Shown here piece by piece: positions 34,491 to 43,811 of a stretch of DNA of 64,000 nt (the stretch's first letter is position 1; each line of letters starts with the position of its first letter). Under the pieces are notes generated by a model. That model made no database searches. It was not told the DNA's origin and was given only the letters and a program-made list of their open reading frames with translations. The stretch is from Candidatus Methylophosphatis haderslevensis (GTDB lineage: Bacteria > Pseudomonadota > Gammaproteobacteria > Burkholderiales > Rhodocyclaceae): assembly GCA_016711925.1 (NCBI GenBank), contig JADJSA010000001.1:310001-374000 (forward strand), given 5' to 3'. Made by a program: the position numbers and the translations under genes.

Positions 34491-34626
34491 CCGGTCTCGT
34501 CCCCCCTGCCCGGGAAGCCGTTACGGTATATTCCGCAGCGAACCGTCGCGACCACGGGCGCGGGCCACGGCCCCCTTGGTGCGGCGACGCCCGATCCACA
34601 CCTGCGCGGAGCCGCCGCGCCAACGC

Positions 34627-35949
34627 ATGGAAATCCCGCTGCTGCTCGGCCTGATCGTCCTGAACGGCTTGTTCGCGATGTCCGAGATCGCTCTGGTCAC
34701 CGCCCGCAAGGCCCGCCTGCAGAAGCTCGCCGAGGACGGCGACCGCTCTTCCATGTTTGCCCTGCGCCTGGGCGAAGACCCGACCCGCTTCCTGTCCACC
34801 ATCCAGATCGGCATTACCTCGATCGGCATCCTCAACGGCATCGTCGGCGAGGCGGTTCTCGCCAAGCCGCTGGCGCTCTGGCTGCAGTCGCTGGGGGCGG
34901 AGCAGAAGCTCAGCGAAATCGGCGCCACCGCGCTGGTGGTGGTGGCGATCACCTACCTGTCGATCGTGCTCGGCGAACTGGTGCCCAAGCGGCTGGGGCA
35001 GATGAATCCGGAACCGATTGCGCGCGTGGTCGCCCGGCCGATGCTCTGGCTGGCGACGCTGGCCAAGCCGTTCGTGCGCCTGCTCTCGGCCTCGACCAAC
35101 CTGTGCCTGAAACTGCTCGGCGCTCGCGCCAGCGGTTCGAACGCGGTAACCGAAGAAGAGATTCACGCGATGCTCGCCGAAGGCTCGGACGCCGGCGTGA
35201 TCGAGCAGCATGAGCATGCGATGGTGCGCAACGTGTTCCGGCTCGACGACCGGCAGATCGCCTCGCTGATGATTCCGCGCGCCGACATCGTGTTCCTCGA
35301 TATCGACGACCCGATCGAGACCAATCTGCGCAAGATCGAGAACGCCGTGCATACCCGGTTTCCGGTGGTGAAGGGCGGCCTGCACGAAGTCCTCGGCATG
35401 ATCAGCGCCAAGCAGTTGCTGACGCAGACGATCCGCGGCGAAAAGCCGGTGCTGACCGACAACATGCAGCCGCCGGTTTTCGTGCCCGAATCGCTGACCG
35501 GCATGGAACTGCTCGACAACTTCCGCTCCACCAGCATGCAAAGCGCATTGGTGATCGACGAGTACGGCGAGATTCAGGGGCTGGTGACGTTGCGCGACGT
35601 GCTCGAGGCGATCACCGGCGAATTCAAGCCGCGCAACGTCGAGGATGCCTGGGCGATCCAGCGCGCCGACGGTTCGTGGCTGCTCGACGGACTGATTCCG
35701 GTGCCGGAACTGAAAGACCGGCTCGGCCTGCGCCAGGTGCCCGAGGAGGACAAGGGCCGCTACAACGCCTTGTCCGGCATGCTCATGCTGCTGCTCGGGC
35801 GGGTGCCGCAGACCACCGATGTCGCCGAATGGGAAGGCTGGCGCTTCGAAGTGGTCGACATGGACGGCAAACGGGTCGACAAGGTGCTCGCCAGCACGCT
35901 GGCGGAAGCGGACGTCGCGCCGGCACAAGCCAACGAGGGCTCGACATGA
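34627..35949 (+). CDS. CNNM/CorC-HlyC family membrane protein (UPF0053)
   Basis: From ATG 34627 the product is 440 residues and starts directly with the first membrane helix (MEIPLLLGLIVLNGLFAMSE). It has an N-terminal CNNM transmembrane domain (~1-190), a pair of CBS domains (~205-330, including MIPRADIVFLDIDDP and LVIDEYGEIQGLVTLRDVLE) and a C-terminal CorC/HlyC domain (~345-425). Such proteins are linked to Mg2+/Co2+ efflux or metal homeostasis; the older name hemolysin is misleading. The in-frame extension back to 34459 lies in repeat sequence and is rejected. It may be co-transcribed with the small membrane gene 69 bases downstream. Confidence 0.9.
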   Translation: MEIPLLLGLIVLNGLFAMSEIALVTARKARLQKLAEDGDRSSMFALRLGEDPTRFLSTIQIGITSIGILNGIVGEAVLAKPLALWLQSLGAEQKLSEIGATALVVVAITYLSIVLGELVPKRLGQMNPEPIARVVARPMLWLATLAKPFVRLLSASTNLCLKLLGARASGSNAVTEEEIHAMLAEGSDAGVIEQHEHAMVRNVFRLDDRQIASLMIPRADIVFLDIDDPIETNLRKIENAVHTRFPVVKGGLHEVLGMISAKQLLTQTIRGEKPVLTDNMQPPVFVPESLTGMELLDNFRSTSMQSALVIDEYGEIQGLVTLRDVLEAITGEFKPRNVEDAWAIQRADGSWLLDGLIPVPELKDRLGLRQVPEEDKGRYNALSGMLMLLLGRVPQTTDVAEWEGWRFEVVDMDGKRVDKVLASTLAEADVAPAQANEGST

Positions 35950-36018
35950 CATGCCGGGCGCCGCGCCCGATCATCTGTCGCCCGCTCCGCCGGACGGCAC
36001 ATCTCCAGGCAGGCTCAC

Positions 36019-36306
36019 ATGATGAATAGCTGGTTTTTCCGCATCTTCGGCGGCGCGTTGATCGCGCTGGGTTTCTGGGTACTGATCGGGGGCGAGCGCG
36101 TCATGCCGACCCGCTCGCCGCCGGAGGTACTTCACTTTGCCGGGCTTGCGCTGTGGCTGCTGGCAGCCGCGACGGCCCTGATCGGGGTGGCGTTCTGGCG
36201 CATGGGAGATCACGCGGCGCGCCGGAACAACCCGATCTTCCGCCTGATGATCGGCATCGGCATGGCACTGCTCGGCCTGGCGTTCGTGCTGGCCAAGATC
36301 AAATGA
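36019..36306 (+). CDS. Small three-helix inner-membrane protein
   Basis: This is a 95-residue protein with three hydrophobic segments (about 6-24, 42-63 and 75-91) and basic cytoplasmic loops (RMGDHAARRNN). I do not recognise the family. It lies downstream of the CNNM gene in the same direction and just before the convergent FimV-like gene. The binding site before the ATG is weak; a second ATG follows at once. Confidence 0.65.
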   Translation: MMNSWFFRIFGGALIALGFWVLIGGERVMPTRSPPEVLHFAGLALWLLAAATALIGVAFWRMGDHAARRNNPIFRLMIGIGMALLGLAFVLAKIK

Positions 36307-36360
36307 CGCATGCGACACCGCCCCCGCCACGATCGCGTGGGCGCGCTGCTGCGCACGTCG

Positions 36361-37632
36361 TTACCAGGGCGGTGCCGGTACCTTGAAGGTTTTCTCCATG
36401 CGCCGCGCCAGCGCCTCGAAGGCGTGGCGCCGGCCGACCTGCCGGTAGACGTCCAGCAGTTTGCGCCAGGGCTCGATGGCGCCCCGCGGATTGCCGGCGA
36501 TATGCTCTTCGAGTGCCATGGCGGCATCATCGACCTTGCCGAACGAGAGCAGGAAGTCGGCCAACTCAAGCGGCGATTTCGGCTCCACCACGTCGATCTT
36601 GTGCGCAGCCGGCGCGCCGTGTGCCTCGCCTTCGCTCGCGGGCGTCCCGGCCAAAGCCGCCTGCTGCCGCGTCGCAAGGCGCTGCTTCGCCTCGGCATCG
36701 GCGCGGGCGGCCGCACGCCGGCGCCACCAGCGGCGTCCCGCAAAGGCCGCCAGTGCCAATACGCCGCCACCGGCCAGGACGGCGGGCAGCCATTCGGTCG
36801 CAGACTCGCCGTCCTCGCGCGCGGCAGGTCCGAGGCTGCGCGTCACCGCCGCGCGCCCGCCATCTGCCGCTGCCACGGGCACAGTGCCGGCAACTGCGTC
36901 CCGGGCGGCTGCCGGACTATGCGCCTGTGCAAGATTCGACGACTCGATCTCGGCGCGCAGTTTCGCCACCGTGGCCTCGAGTTCGCGCAACTGGGCGTCG
37001 AGCTGCGTCGCCACCGCCCCGGCTGCCGCATAGTCGGCCGGTCCGCTCGCCGGCGGCTTGGCCGCGGCGGGCAGCGGCTGGGCCAGGCTGCGCGCGAGCG
37101 CCTCGTCGGCCGGGCTCAGCGACAGTTCGACCCGGTCGACGGCCTTGCGCGGGCGCGGCGGCAGCGGCTTGCGCGGCGGCCTGGGTGCGGCGACCTGCCG
37201 CGGCGCCGCCTGGGGGAAAGTCGGCGCAGCCAGGGGTACATCGACCGGCACAGGCGCCTCGGGCGGCAATTGCAGCCGGTAGTCGCGCGCGGCGTTGATG
37301 CCGCAGCCCAGACGCAGCCCGAGCACCGCGGCTTCGCCGAGGCGCTGGTTGCTGTTGATGATGACGCTGTGACGGCCGTCCAGCGTGCGTAAGGTGGCGC
37401 GCCCGTTGGCCAGCACCGGCAATCCTTCGGGATTGGACGGATCGGAGGCCAGGGTGAAGCAGTTCGACTGGCGCGGGAAGCTCGCTTCGACCGAGGCCAG
37501 TTCGATTTCGACCCGCAGCGCGCTGCCGACCCGCGAGACGCTGACGATCCCGCCCAGTTCCGCCGCGCCGGCAGATTGGGCCACACCCAGCAGCAGCGCC
37601 GCAAAAAACGGGCGCAAGATTTTGCGTAGCAC
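36361..37632 (-). CDS. FimV/HubP-like protein
   Basis: From GTG 37632, with GGAGGT five bases upstream, the product is 423 residues. It has a signal peptide (FFAALLLGVAQSAGAAE), an N-terminal FimV-like stretch (GGIVSVSRVGSALRVEIELA), a long Pro/Ala-rich and coiled middle, and one transmembrane helix (~295-315, VLAGGGVLALAAFAGRRWW). The C-terminal cytoplasmic helical domain (LADFLLSFGKVDDAAMALEE, then PWRKLLDVYRQVGRRHAFEA) is shared with betaproteobacterial FimV-type proteins. FimV/HubP proteins organise the cell pole for type IV pili or flagella. It lacks the LysM seen in many FimV, so the assignment is to the family, not to a proven role. Confidence 0.7.
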   Translation of the reverse strand: MLRKILRPFFAALLLGVAQSAGAAELGGIVSVSRVGSALRVEIELASVEASFPRQSNCFTLASDPSNPEGLPVLANGRATLRTLDGRHSVIINSNQRLGEAAVLGLRLGCGINAARDYRLQLPPEAPVPVDVPLAAPTFPQAAPRQVAAPRPPRKPLPPRPRKAVDRVELSLSPADEALARSLAQPLPAAAKPPASGPADYAAAGAVATQLDAQLRELEATVAKLRAEIESSNLAQAHSPAAARDAVAGTVPVAAADGGRAAVTRSLGPAAREDGESATEWLPAVLAGGGVLALAAFAGRRWWRRRAAARADAEAKQRLATRQQAALAGTPASEGEAHGAPAAHKIDVVEPKSPLELADFLLSFGKVDDAAMALEEHIAGNPRGAIEPWRKLLDVYRQVGRRHAFEALARRMEKTFKVPAPPW

Positions 37633-37898
37633 TCTGACCTCCCCGGACCATGCCGCGGCTGCGTTTGACCGCGACAACCGGTGCGCCAGGCATCCGGACG
37701 ATCCTGAAAAAACGATCGCGCGATGAAATCCGCGCGGCCTGTCCGCTACCGTACCAGAATCGCCGGGTCTGCGTGCGGCGCACTTCCCGCTTTCGGCAAA
37801 CATCGGGACCGCAGGGCATGCCGTCGGCACGTAGCGCGCAACCAGGGCGACCCGGTCCGCGCAGGCTATCATCCCGAACTGCCGAATGGAGGAACGAG

Positions 37899-38594
37899 AT
37901 GGTCGACGCGGCGCTCAACGACGCTTTGATGCACGGCGCGATCCTGCCTGCCCTGGCGGCGGCGGTCGTGCTATGGCGGTATCGGGTGGCGGCGTTCGCT
38001 GCCATGACGCGCATCGGGCAACCGGCCCGGCCGTCGGCGTTCGCGCTGCTGCTGCTCGGCGCCGCCCTGCCGCGCGGCGTCGCGGCCGAAGTGCGCGAGC
38101 AGCTTGCCACCACCGAATATGCGATCAGCGGCGATCCGTCGGTGCCGCTGCCGCAATTGCTCAATCGTGCATCGCCGATCCGCGAGGGCGGCAAAACGTT
38201 TCACGGTTACACCAAATGGACGGTCAACTGGCGCTTCCACTGGCGCGACGATGCCGGCGCCGGCTGCCGCATTGCCGGCATCGTTACCCGGATCGAAGGC
38301 CGGATGACGCTGCCCAGGCTGGTCGGCGGGTCGGCCGACCAGCGAGAGCGCTTCGAGACCTACCTGCAGGCGTTGCGGCAACACGAGATGGGGCACTTTG
38401 CGATCGCGAAACAGGCCGGGCGCGAAATCGATTCCCGGATTCTCGCCCTGCCGCCGATGCGCGACTGCGCCAGCCTCGACGCCGCGGCGAACGCGCTCGG
38501 CTACCGCGTGCTCGACCAGCATTTGGCGCGCGAGAAACAGTACGATGCGAGCACCGGACACGGCAGAACCCAGGGCGCCTGGCTCGACCGCTAG
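37899..38594 (+). CDS. DUF922-type secreted zinc protease-like protein
   Basis: This is 231 residues from ATG 37899, which has GGAGGAACGAG upstream. An internal ATG at 38004 would start directly at a normal signal peptide (SAFALLLLGAALPRGVAA) and is a serious alternative. The mature part has the DUF922 features: a YTKWTVNWRFHW strand, RMTLPRL, and an H162-E-M-G-H166 zinc motif (LRQHEMGHFAIAKQAGREI). Two cysteines (CRIAG and MRDCASL) may form a disulfide. It is predicted to be periplasmic or secreted. Its substrate is unknown. It is divergent from the FimV-like gene. Confidence 0.78.
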   Translation: MVDAALNDALMHGAILPALAAAVVLWRYRVAAFAAMTRIGQPARPSAFALLLLGAALPRGVAAEVREQLATTEYAISGDPSVPLPQLLNRASPIREGGKTFHGYTKWTVNWRFHWRDDAGAGCRIAGIVTRIEGRMTLPRLVGGSADQRERFETYLQALRQHEMGHFAIAKQAGREIDSRILALPPMRDCASLDAAANALGYRVLDQHLAREKQYDASTGHGRTQGAWLDR

Positions 38595-38642
38595 CGCCGC
38601 TCTCGCCGGTTGACCGATTCCATCACCGCCGGGGAGGCGACG

Positions 38643-39005
38643 ATGAGCACTTTGACAGCCATTGCGATCACGCTGGTCGCCCTGCTTCACCTTTACTTTC
38701 TGGTGCTGGAGATGTTCCTGTGGGACACGCCGCGCGGCATGCGGGTGTTCGGTCTGACGCCGGAATTTGCCAAGGCGTCGAAATCGCTGGCGGCCAATCA
38801 GGGGCTGTACAACGGCTTTCTTGCCGCCGGGCTGCTGTGGGCGGTGAGCCTCGGTGCGGCCGGGCAGGCGGTGGCGATTTTCTTTCTGCTGTGCGTGATC
38901 GTCGCGGGGGTTTTCGGCGCGGTCACGGTGAATCGGCGGATTCTCTGGGTTCAGGCGTTGCCCGCCGCGCTGGCGCTGCTGCTGACGCTGTTCTCGCGCG
39001 CCTGA
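38643..39005 (+). CDS. DUF1304 inner-membrane protein
   Basis: This is a 120-residue protein from ATG 38643 with GGGGAGG upstream; the longer start at 38610 has none. Four hydrophobic segments are present. DUF1304 blocks include HLYFLVLEMFLWDTPRGMRV, FGLTPEFAKASKSLAANQGL and YNGFLAAGLLWAV. Its function is not known. It sits 48 bases after the DUF922 gene and could share its transcript. Confidence 0.88.
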   Translation: MSTLTAIAITLVALLHLYFLVLEMFLWDTPRGMRVFGLTPEFAKASKSLAANQGLYNGFLAAGLLWAVSLGAAGQAVAIFFLLCVIVAGVFGAVTVNRRILWVQALPAALALLLTLFSRA

Positions 39006-39077
39006 GCAACTGCCCGGCGGCTTGAAATCGCAGCAGCGCGCATCGACATAGGACGCATGTCCATGCGGAGAGGACCG

Positions 39078-40178
39078 ATGTCGCATTCCAGCAGGTGGCG
39101 CCGCGCCGCCGGCGTCCTGATTGCCATGGCGGTCGCGATCTGCGGCAGCGCCGTCGCCAGGCAGCCGGCACCGCGCAGCGTATCGCCGCGCGGGCCGCTG
39201 ACGGCCGAAGAGAACGCGACGATCGAGACCTTCCGCCGCGTCAGCCCGTCGGTGGTCTACATCACCACGCTCGACCGGGTGGTCAATCCCTTCACCATGA
39301 ACGTGCGCGAGGTGCCGCGCGGCACCGGCTCCGGCTTTCTGTGGGACGAGCAGGGCCATGTGGTGACCAACTACCACGTGATCGCCGGCGCGCGCGGCGC
39401 GCAGGTGCGGCTTGCCGACCAGCGCGGCTACCCGGCCGAACTGGTCGGCGCGAGCCCGGAGAACGACCTCGCGGTGCTGCGCATCAAGGTGCCGGAGAAG
39501 CGCCCTGCCCCGATCGCGCTCGGCAGCAGCCGCGAACTGCTGGTCGGCCAGCGCGTGCTGGCGATCGGCAATCCGTTCGGTTTCGACCATACGCTGACCA
39601 CCGGCGTGATCTCGGCGCTCGACCGGACGATTTCCGGCGAGGACGGCCGCCCGGTCAATCACCTGATCCAGATCGACGCGGCGATCAACCCCGGCAACTC
39701 GGGCGGCCCGCTGCTCGACAGCGCCGGGCGGCTGATCGGCGTGAATACCGCGATCTACAGCCCGTCCGGCGCCTCGGCCGGGATCGGCTTTGCGGTGCCG
39801 GCCGACACGGTGAATCGGGTGGTGCCGGAGATCATCGCCTTCGGCCAGTTCCGCCGGCCGACTATAGGCATCAACGTGATCGACCGCGTCAGCGAGGTGG
39901 TCACCCAGCAACTGGGTGTGAAAGGTGCGCTGATCGTCGGCGTCGATCCGAAATCGCCGGCGGCCGAAGCCGGCATCCGCTCCGCCCGCCAACTGCGCGA
40001 CGGCAGCATCGTGCCGGGCGACATCGTGCAGCGCATCGATGGCGAGGCAGTCGACAGTGCGGCATCGATCGAGCGCGCGCTCGACGACAAGAAGATCGGC
40101 GACAGCGTCACGCTCGACCTGCTGCGCGATGGCAAGCCGCTGCAACTGCGGCTGCGGATGGCCGGCCAAGCGCGCTAG
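39078..40178 (+). CDS. DegP/DegS-like periplasmic serine protease (S1C, one PDZ)
   Basis: From ATG 39078 (GGAGAGG seven bases upstream) the product is 366 residues. It has an N-terminal signal or anchor (AAGVLIAMAVAICGSAVA), a trypsin-like domain with the triad H100 (TNYHVIA), D130 (ENDLAVLRIK) and S208 (NPGNSGGPLL), and one C-terminal PDZ domain (~265-355, ending RLRMAG). One PDZ and this length fit DegS/HhoB-type proteases rather than two-PDZ DegP. It probably cleaves misfolded envelope proteins. The gene is monocistronic or the end of the DUF1304 transcript; a dispersed repeat follows it. Confidence 0.9.
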   Translation: MSHSSRWRRAAGVLIAMAVAICGSAVARQPAPRSVSPRGPLTAEENATIETFRRVSPSVVYITTLDRVVNPFTMNVREVPRGTGSGFLWDEQGHVVTNYHVIAGARGAQVRLADQRGYPAELVGASPENDLAVLRIKVPEKRPAPIALGSSRELLVGQRVLAIGNPFGFDHTLTTGVISALDRTISGEDGRPVNHLIQIDAAINPGNSGGPLLDSAGRLIGVNTAIYSPSGASAGIGFAVPADTVNRVVPEIIAFGQFRRPTIGINVIDRVSEVVTQQLGVKGALIVGVDPKSPAAEAGIRSARQLRDGSIVPGDIVQRIDGEAVDSAASIERALDDKKIGDSVTLDLLRDGKPLQLRLRMAGQAR

Positions 40179-40211
40179 CGCCGTGAATAGGTAGCATGAG
40201 AGCCAGTAAAC

Positions 40212-40320
40212 ACGCGGCTCTCCAGCCTAACAGCCGGGAAAGCCGCATGCAGCAAGGCACGCAGCGATACCATGCCGGCGAGCGCCTGTCCATGCGGCCT
40301 CCAGCCGGGCTGTGGATTTG
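40212..40320. repeat. REPIN-like repeat, copy 6 (inverted)
   Basis: Read on the minus strand it has GGCTGGAGGCCGCATGGACA plus GGCGCTCG as one arm. A GCTGCATGCGGCTTTCCCGG arm lies further on. It sits between convergent genes. Confidence 0.7.
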
Positions 40321-40360
40321 CCCGCTTGCCCGCCAGCACGCGTTGCAGGCGCCGGCCGAG

Positions 40361-40819
40361 TCACATGCCGCGGCCGAGCGTGGCCACACCGATGTTGAGC
40401 AGCCCGAGCGTAAGGTTGAGCCCGACCAGTTTGCGAATCTGCCCCAGCGCGGCAGCGCCGGCAGGCCAGTCCTGCGTGTCGCAGGCGCGGCCAAGCATGC
40501 GATAGGGCACGAAGAACACCAGGGCGAAGATCAGCATCATCAGCAGCCCGAGCACGAACATGACATGCCAGTTGAGTGGGGCCGACTTGAATCCGGTCTG
40601 CAGCATCATCGCCAGCCCGCTCGAAAGAATCAACGCGATGGCGACCCATACCCAGTTCAGGAACAGGTCGAACACGCCGCGCCACAGCGGCAGCCGCAGC
40701 GGCGGGTGCAACTGTGCGGCTGCCACCGGGCGCAGGCAGACATACGCGAAGAACATGCCACCGACCCAGACGACGACGCTCGCAACATGCAGGTAAAGCA
40801 GCCAGGGCCGGAGTTCCAA
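40361..40819 (-). CDS. CopD-like four-helix membrane protein
   Basis: This is 152 residues beginning at a TTG codon one base after the rnhB stop. The protein has four transmembrane helices and the start LELRPWLLYLHVASVVVWVG with the His and aromatic residues typical of CopD-domain proteins. PYRMLGRACDTQDW and a C-terminal helix ending ATLGRGM follow. CopD-like proteins are linked to copper uptake or heme-type redox functions; here the role is unknown. It ends the long leftward operon. A start further upstream would overlap rnhB heavily. Confidence 0.72.
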   Translation of the reverse strand: MELRPWLLYLHVASVVVWVGGMFFAYVCLRPVAAAQLHPPLRLPLWRGVFDLFLNWVWVAIALILSSGLAMMLQTGFKSAPLNWHVMFVLGLLMMLIFALVFFVPYRMLGRACDTQDWPAGAAALGQIRKLVGLNLTLGLLNIGVATLGRGM

Positions 40820-40820
40820 C

Positions 40821-41420
40821 TCAGATCCCGCCCAGTTCGCGCTGCTGCCAGACTTGAGGCTCGCCCGACAGCAGCCGGCGCACCGGCGCAAAACTGCGGC
40901 GGTAGATGTCGATGACGCCGTGCTCGCGCAGCGCAGCCAGGTGGGCGGCGGTCGGGTAGCCTTTGTGGCGCGCAAGGCCGTATTGCGGATAGCGCGCGTC
41001 CAGGTCGCACATCAGCGCATCGCGGGCGGTCTTGGCGAGGATCGACGCGGCGGATATTTCCGCCACCGAGGCATCGCCCTTGACCACCGCCTGCGCCGCG
41101 CAGTTCACCCGTGGCGTGTAGAGGCCGTCCACCAGCACCTGCGAGGGCGCGACCGACAAACCCTCGACCGCGCGCCGCATCGCCAGCAGCGTTGCCTGCA
41201 GGATGTTGATGGCATCGATCTCCGCGACGCTGGCCTGAGCCACGCACCACGCCGTGGCGCGCTCGCGAATCTGGTCGGCCAGCCGCGCCCGCACGCGCTC
41301 GCCGAGCTTCTTCGAGTCATTCAAACCGGATATCGGCCGGGCCGGATCGAGCACCACCGCGGCGGCGAACACCGGCCCGCACAGCGGCCCCCGCCCCGCT
41401 TCGTCGACGCCGCAGATCAT
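40821..41420 (-). CDS. rnhB: Ribonuclease HII
   Basis: This is a 199-residue enzyme with the N-terminal active-site motif D6-E7-A-G-R-G, then NDSKKL, a second catalytic Asp in VLVDGLY, and GDASVAEISAASILAKTARD. It cleaves RNA:DNA hybrids and single misincorporated ribonucleotides in the cytoplasm. It overlaps the lpxB stop by 4 bases (ATGA), the usual lpxB-rnhB order in proteobacteria. Confidence 0.96.
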   Translation of the reverse strand: MICGVDEAGRGPLCGPVFAAAVVLDPARPISGLNDSKKLGERVRARLADQIRERATAWCVAQASVAEIDAINILQATLLAMRRAVEGLSVAPSQVLVDGLYTPRVNCAAQAVVKGDASVAEISAASILAKTARDALMCDLDARYPQYGLARHKGYPTAAHLAALREHGVIDIYRRSFAPVRRLLSGEPQVWQQRELGGI

Positions 41421-42559
41421 GCCGCGGCGCCCAGCATCGGCAAAATCGCCTGGGCGGCGCGCTCGGCGGTGTTCTGCCGCAATTCATGATGCATGTCGGT
41501 AAACACGCTGGTCAGCCGGGCGCAGGTATCCCTGTCGCAGACCAGGTTGCCGAGCGCCTGCGCCAGATTGTCGGCCGTGCAGTCCTCCTGCAGGAACTCC
41601 GGCACCACGAAGCGGCCGGCCAGGATGTTCGGCAGGCCGACGTAAGGCAGATAGCCCATGCGGCGCATCAGGAACGCGGTGGCCGGCGCGACCTTGTAGG
41701 CGATGACCATCGGCCGCTTGAGCAGCGCCGCTTCGAGCGTGGCGGTGCCGCTGGCCACCAGCACGGCATCGGCGGCGGCCATCGCGTCCTGCGCATGGCC
41801 GAACATGACGCGCATCGGCAACTCGTCGGCTTCCGCGGTGTGGCGCAACTGTTCGAACATCTCGCGCGTCCGGCGCGAAATCAACGGCACCAGGAACAAC
41901 ACGTCACCGAAGCGCCGCTCGAGCTGCCTGGCGGTCTCGATAAAGGTCGCGGCAAGCCGCGCCACCTCCGATTGCCGGCTGCCCGGCAGCAGGGCAAAAA
42001 CCAGCCGCTCCTGCGGCAGGTCGAGCTTCTCGCGTGCGGCGGCGCGATCCACCACCACCGGCAGCAGGTCGGCCAGCGGGTGGCCGACATAGCTCACTGC
42101 AATGCCGCGTTCCCGGTAGAGCGGCGGTTCGAACGGAAACAGCGCCAGAATCCGGCTGACCGACTCTCCGATGGTCTTGATGCGCCCGCCGCGCCAGGCC
42201 CAGATCGACGGGCTCACGTAATGCACAGTGGGTATGCCCTTGCGCTTGAGGCGCGCTTCCAGACCGAGGTTGAAATCCGGCGCGTCGATGCCGATGAACA
42301 CATCCGGGCGATCGTCAATCAATCTTCGGCCAAGGCGCCTGCGGATGGCGGAAAGCGCGCGGTAGTGGCGCAGCACCTCGAATAGTCCATTGACCGCCAG
42401 TGTCTCGCTCGGCCACAGCACTTCGAACCCGGCGGCCTGCATCTTCGGCCCGCCGATGCCGTAGAAATGTGCCTCCGGCAGATGCCTGCGCAGCGCTTCG
42501 ATCAGGTGAGCAGCAAGCAGATCGCCCGATGCCTCGCCGGCGACCATCGCTATGCGCAT
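41417..42559 (-). CDS. lpxB: Lipid-A-disaccharide synthase
   Basis: This is a 380-residue GT19 glycosyltransferase. It begins MRIAMVAGEASGDLLAAHLI and contains FIGIDAPDFNLGLEARLK, VHYVSPSIWAWRGGRI, LLPGSRQSEV and VIAYKVAPATAFLMRRMGYL. It joins UDP-2,3-diacylglucosamine and lipid X to make the lipid A disaccharide at the inner membrane face. It lies between lpxA (10-base gap) and rnhB (4-base overlap). Confidence 0.97.
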   Translation of the reverse strand: MRIAMVAGEASGDLLAAHLIEALRRHLPEAHFYGIGGPKMQAAGFEVLWPSETLAVNGLFEVLRHYRALSAIRRRLGRRLIDDRPDVFIGIDAPDFNLGLEARLKRKGIPTVHYVSPSIWAWRGGRIKTIGESVSRILALFPFEPPLYRERGIAVSYVGHPLADLLPVVVDRAAAREKLDLPQERLVFALLPGSRQSEVARLAATFIETARQLERRFGDVLFLVPLISRRTREMFEQLRHTAEADELPMRVMFGHAQDAMAAADAVLVASGTATLEAALLKRPMVIAYKVAPATAFLMRRMGYLPYVGLPNILAGRFVVPEFLQEDCTADNLAQALGNLVCDRDTCARLTSVFTDMHHELRQNTAERAAQAILPMLGAAA

Positions 42560-42569
42560 GGACGGCTCC

Positions 42570-43355
42570 TCAACGAATCACGCCGCGGCCCGATTCGGCG
42601 AGAAACGACGCCAGCGGAGCAAGCTCGGGCACGGCGAGCACCAAATCGGCGATCTGCGTGCGCGCCTGATCAAATGACAGGCCGTTGCGATAGAGCAGCT
42701 TGTAGGCGCGCTTGATGGCGGCGATCGAATCGGGCGAAAACCCGCGGCGCTTGAGACCTTCGGCATTGATCGAGCGCGGCACAGCCGGGTTGCCGGCGCA
42801 AATGACGAACGGCGGCAAATCCTGCAGCAGCACCGTGCCGACGCCGCAAAAGCTGTGGGCACCCACCCGGCAGAACTGATGCACGCCGGTGAAGCCGCCG
42901 AGTATCGCCCAGTCGCCGACATGAACATGCCCGGCGAGTGTGGCGTTGTTGGCGAATACCGTGTGGTCGCCGACCACGCAGTCGTGCGCCACGTGCACGT
43001 AGGCCATGATCCAGTTGTCACAGCCCACGCGCGTTACCCCGCTGTCCTGCGCGGTCCCGGTGTTCAGGGTACAGTACTCGCGTATGGTATTGCGGTCGCC
43101 GATTTCGAGCCGGGTGGCCTCTTCGTCGTACTTCTTGTCCTGCGGTTCCTCGCCGATCGAGCAGAAATGGAAAATGCGATTCTCGCGTCCGATCCTGCTG
43201 CGGCCGGTGATTACGCAGTGGTGACCGACCGAGGTGCCGGCGCCGATCTCCACATGCTCGTCGATTACCGAATAGGCGCCCACGCTGACCCCGACACCGA
43301 TGCGCGCCGCAGGATGGACGATCGCCGTCGGATGGATGCCGCCAGCCAGGCCCAT
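42570..43355 (-). CDS. lpxA: UDP-N-acetylglucosamine acyltransferase
   Basis: This is 261 residues: a left-handed beta helix of hexapeptide repeats (IHPTAIVHPAARIG...) with the catalytic His in YVHVAHDCVVGDH, and a helical C-terminal domain (GLKRRGFSPDSIAAIKRAYK). It catalyses the first acylation of lipid A synthesis from 3-hydroxyacyl-ACP. It starts four bases after fabZ, which competes for the same acyl-ACP pool; the pairing is conserved. Confidence 0.97.
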   Translation of the reverse strand: MGLAGGIHPTAIVHPAARIGVGVSVGAYSVIDEHVEIGAGTSVGHHCVITGRSRIGRENRIFHFCSIGEEPQDKKYDEEATRLEIGDRNTIREYCTLNTGTAQDSGVTRVGCDNWIMAYVHVAHDCVVGDHTVFANNATLAGHVHVGDWAILGGFTGVHQFCRVGAHSFCGVGTVLLQDLPPFVICAGNPAVPRSINAEGLKRRGFSPDSIAAIKRAYKLLYRNGLSFDQARTQIADLVLAVPELAPLASFLAESGRGVIR

Positions 43356-43359
43356 TGCG

Positions 43360-43800
43360 CTACTTTACCTGGCGATAGGCGCAGAGGAGTTCTGCCTCCG
43401 CGACCACCAGATCGTCTACCCGGGCGATGCCTGAAAACTTCGCAATGCCGCGAATCGACCGGCCGGCCACGACCTCGTAGCGTATCTGGTCGCCCGGCAC
43501 CACCGGCCGCTTGAAACGGGCGGAGTCGATGCCGGCGAAGTAATAAACGGACTTCTTGTCGGGCCGCACGTCAAGGGTCTTGAACGAAAGAATGGCGGCA
43601 GCCTGCGCCATCCCTTCGACGACGAGCACGCCGGGCATGACATGATAGTGGGGGAAATGCCCGGTGAAGAACTCCTCGTTGATCGAGACGTTCTTGATGG
43701 CGACGATGCGGGTCGGCGGTTGGCATTCGAGCACTCGATCGATCAGCAGGAAGGGGTAGCGATGGGGCAGATACTCCTTGATCTGCTCGATGTTCATGGC
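43360..43800 (-). CDS. fabZ: (3R)-hydroxyacyl-ACP dehydratase FabZ
   Basis: From ATG 43800 the protein is 146 residues and begins MNIEQIKEYLPHRYPFLLID, the family N-terminus. A TTG at 43815 overlapping the lpxD stop is an alternative start. The active-site His is in FTGHFPHYHVMPGV and the Glu in VVEGMAQ. It dehydrates 3-hydroxyacyl-ACP in fatty acid elongation. It lies between lpxD and lpxA. Confidence 0.96.
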   Translation of the reverse strand, partial: AMNIEQIKEYLPHRYPFLLIDRVLECQPPTRIVAIKNVSINEEFFTGHFPHYHVMPGVLVVEGMAQAAAILSFKTLDVRPDKKSVYYFAGIDSARFKRPVVPGDQIRYEVVAGRSIRGIAKFSGIARVDDLVVAEAELLCAYRQVK

Positions 43801-43811
43801 GGTCGATTCGT

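Larger units (their letters stand above)
33828..34626. other. Non-coding divergent region between kinase and CNNM-family genes
   Basis: About 800 bases. It contains a 12-bp tandem repeat (33931-33972) within a small doubtful frame, and one dispersed-repeat copy (34362-34490). No other gene can be supported. Confidence 0.5.

Noticed and set aside
37971..40169. Leftward 732-codon frame opposite DUF922, DUF1304 and protease genes
   Set aside because: Antisense of three recognisable genes.
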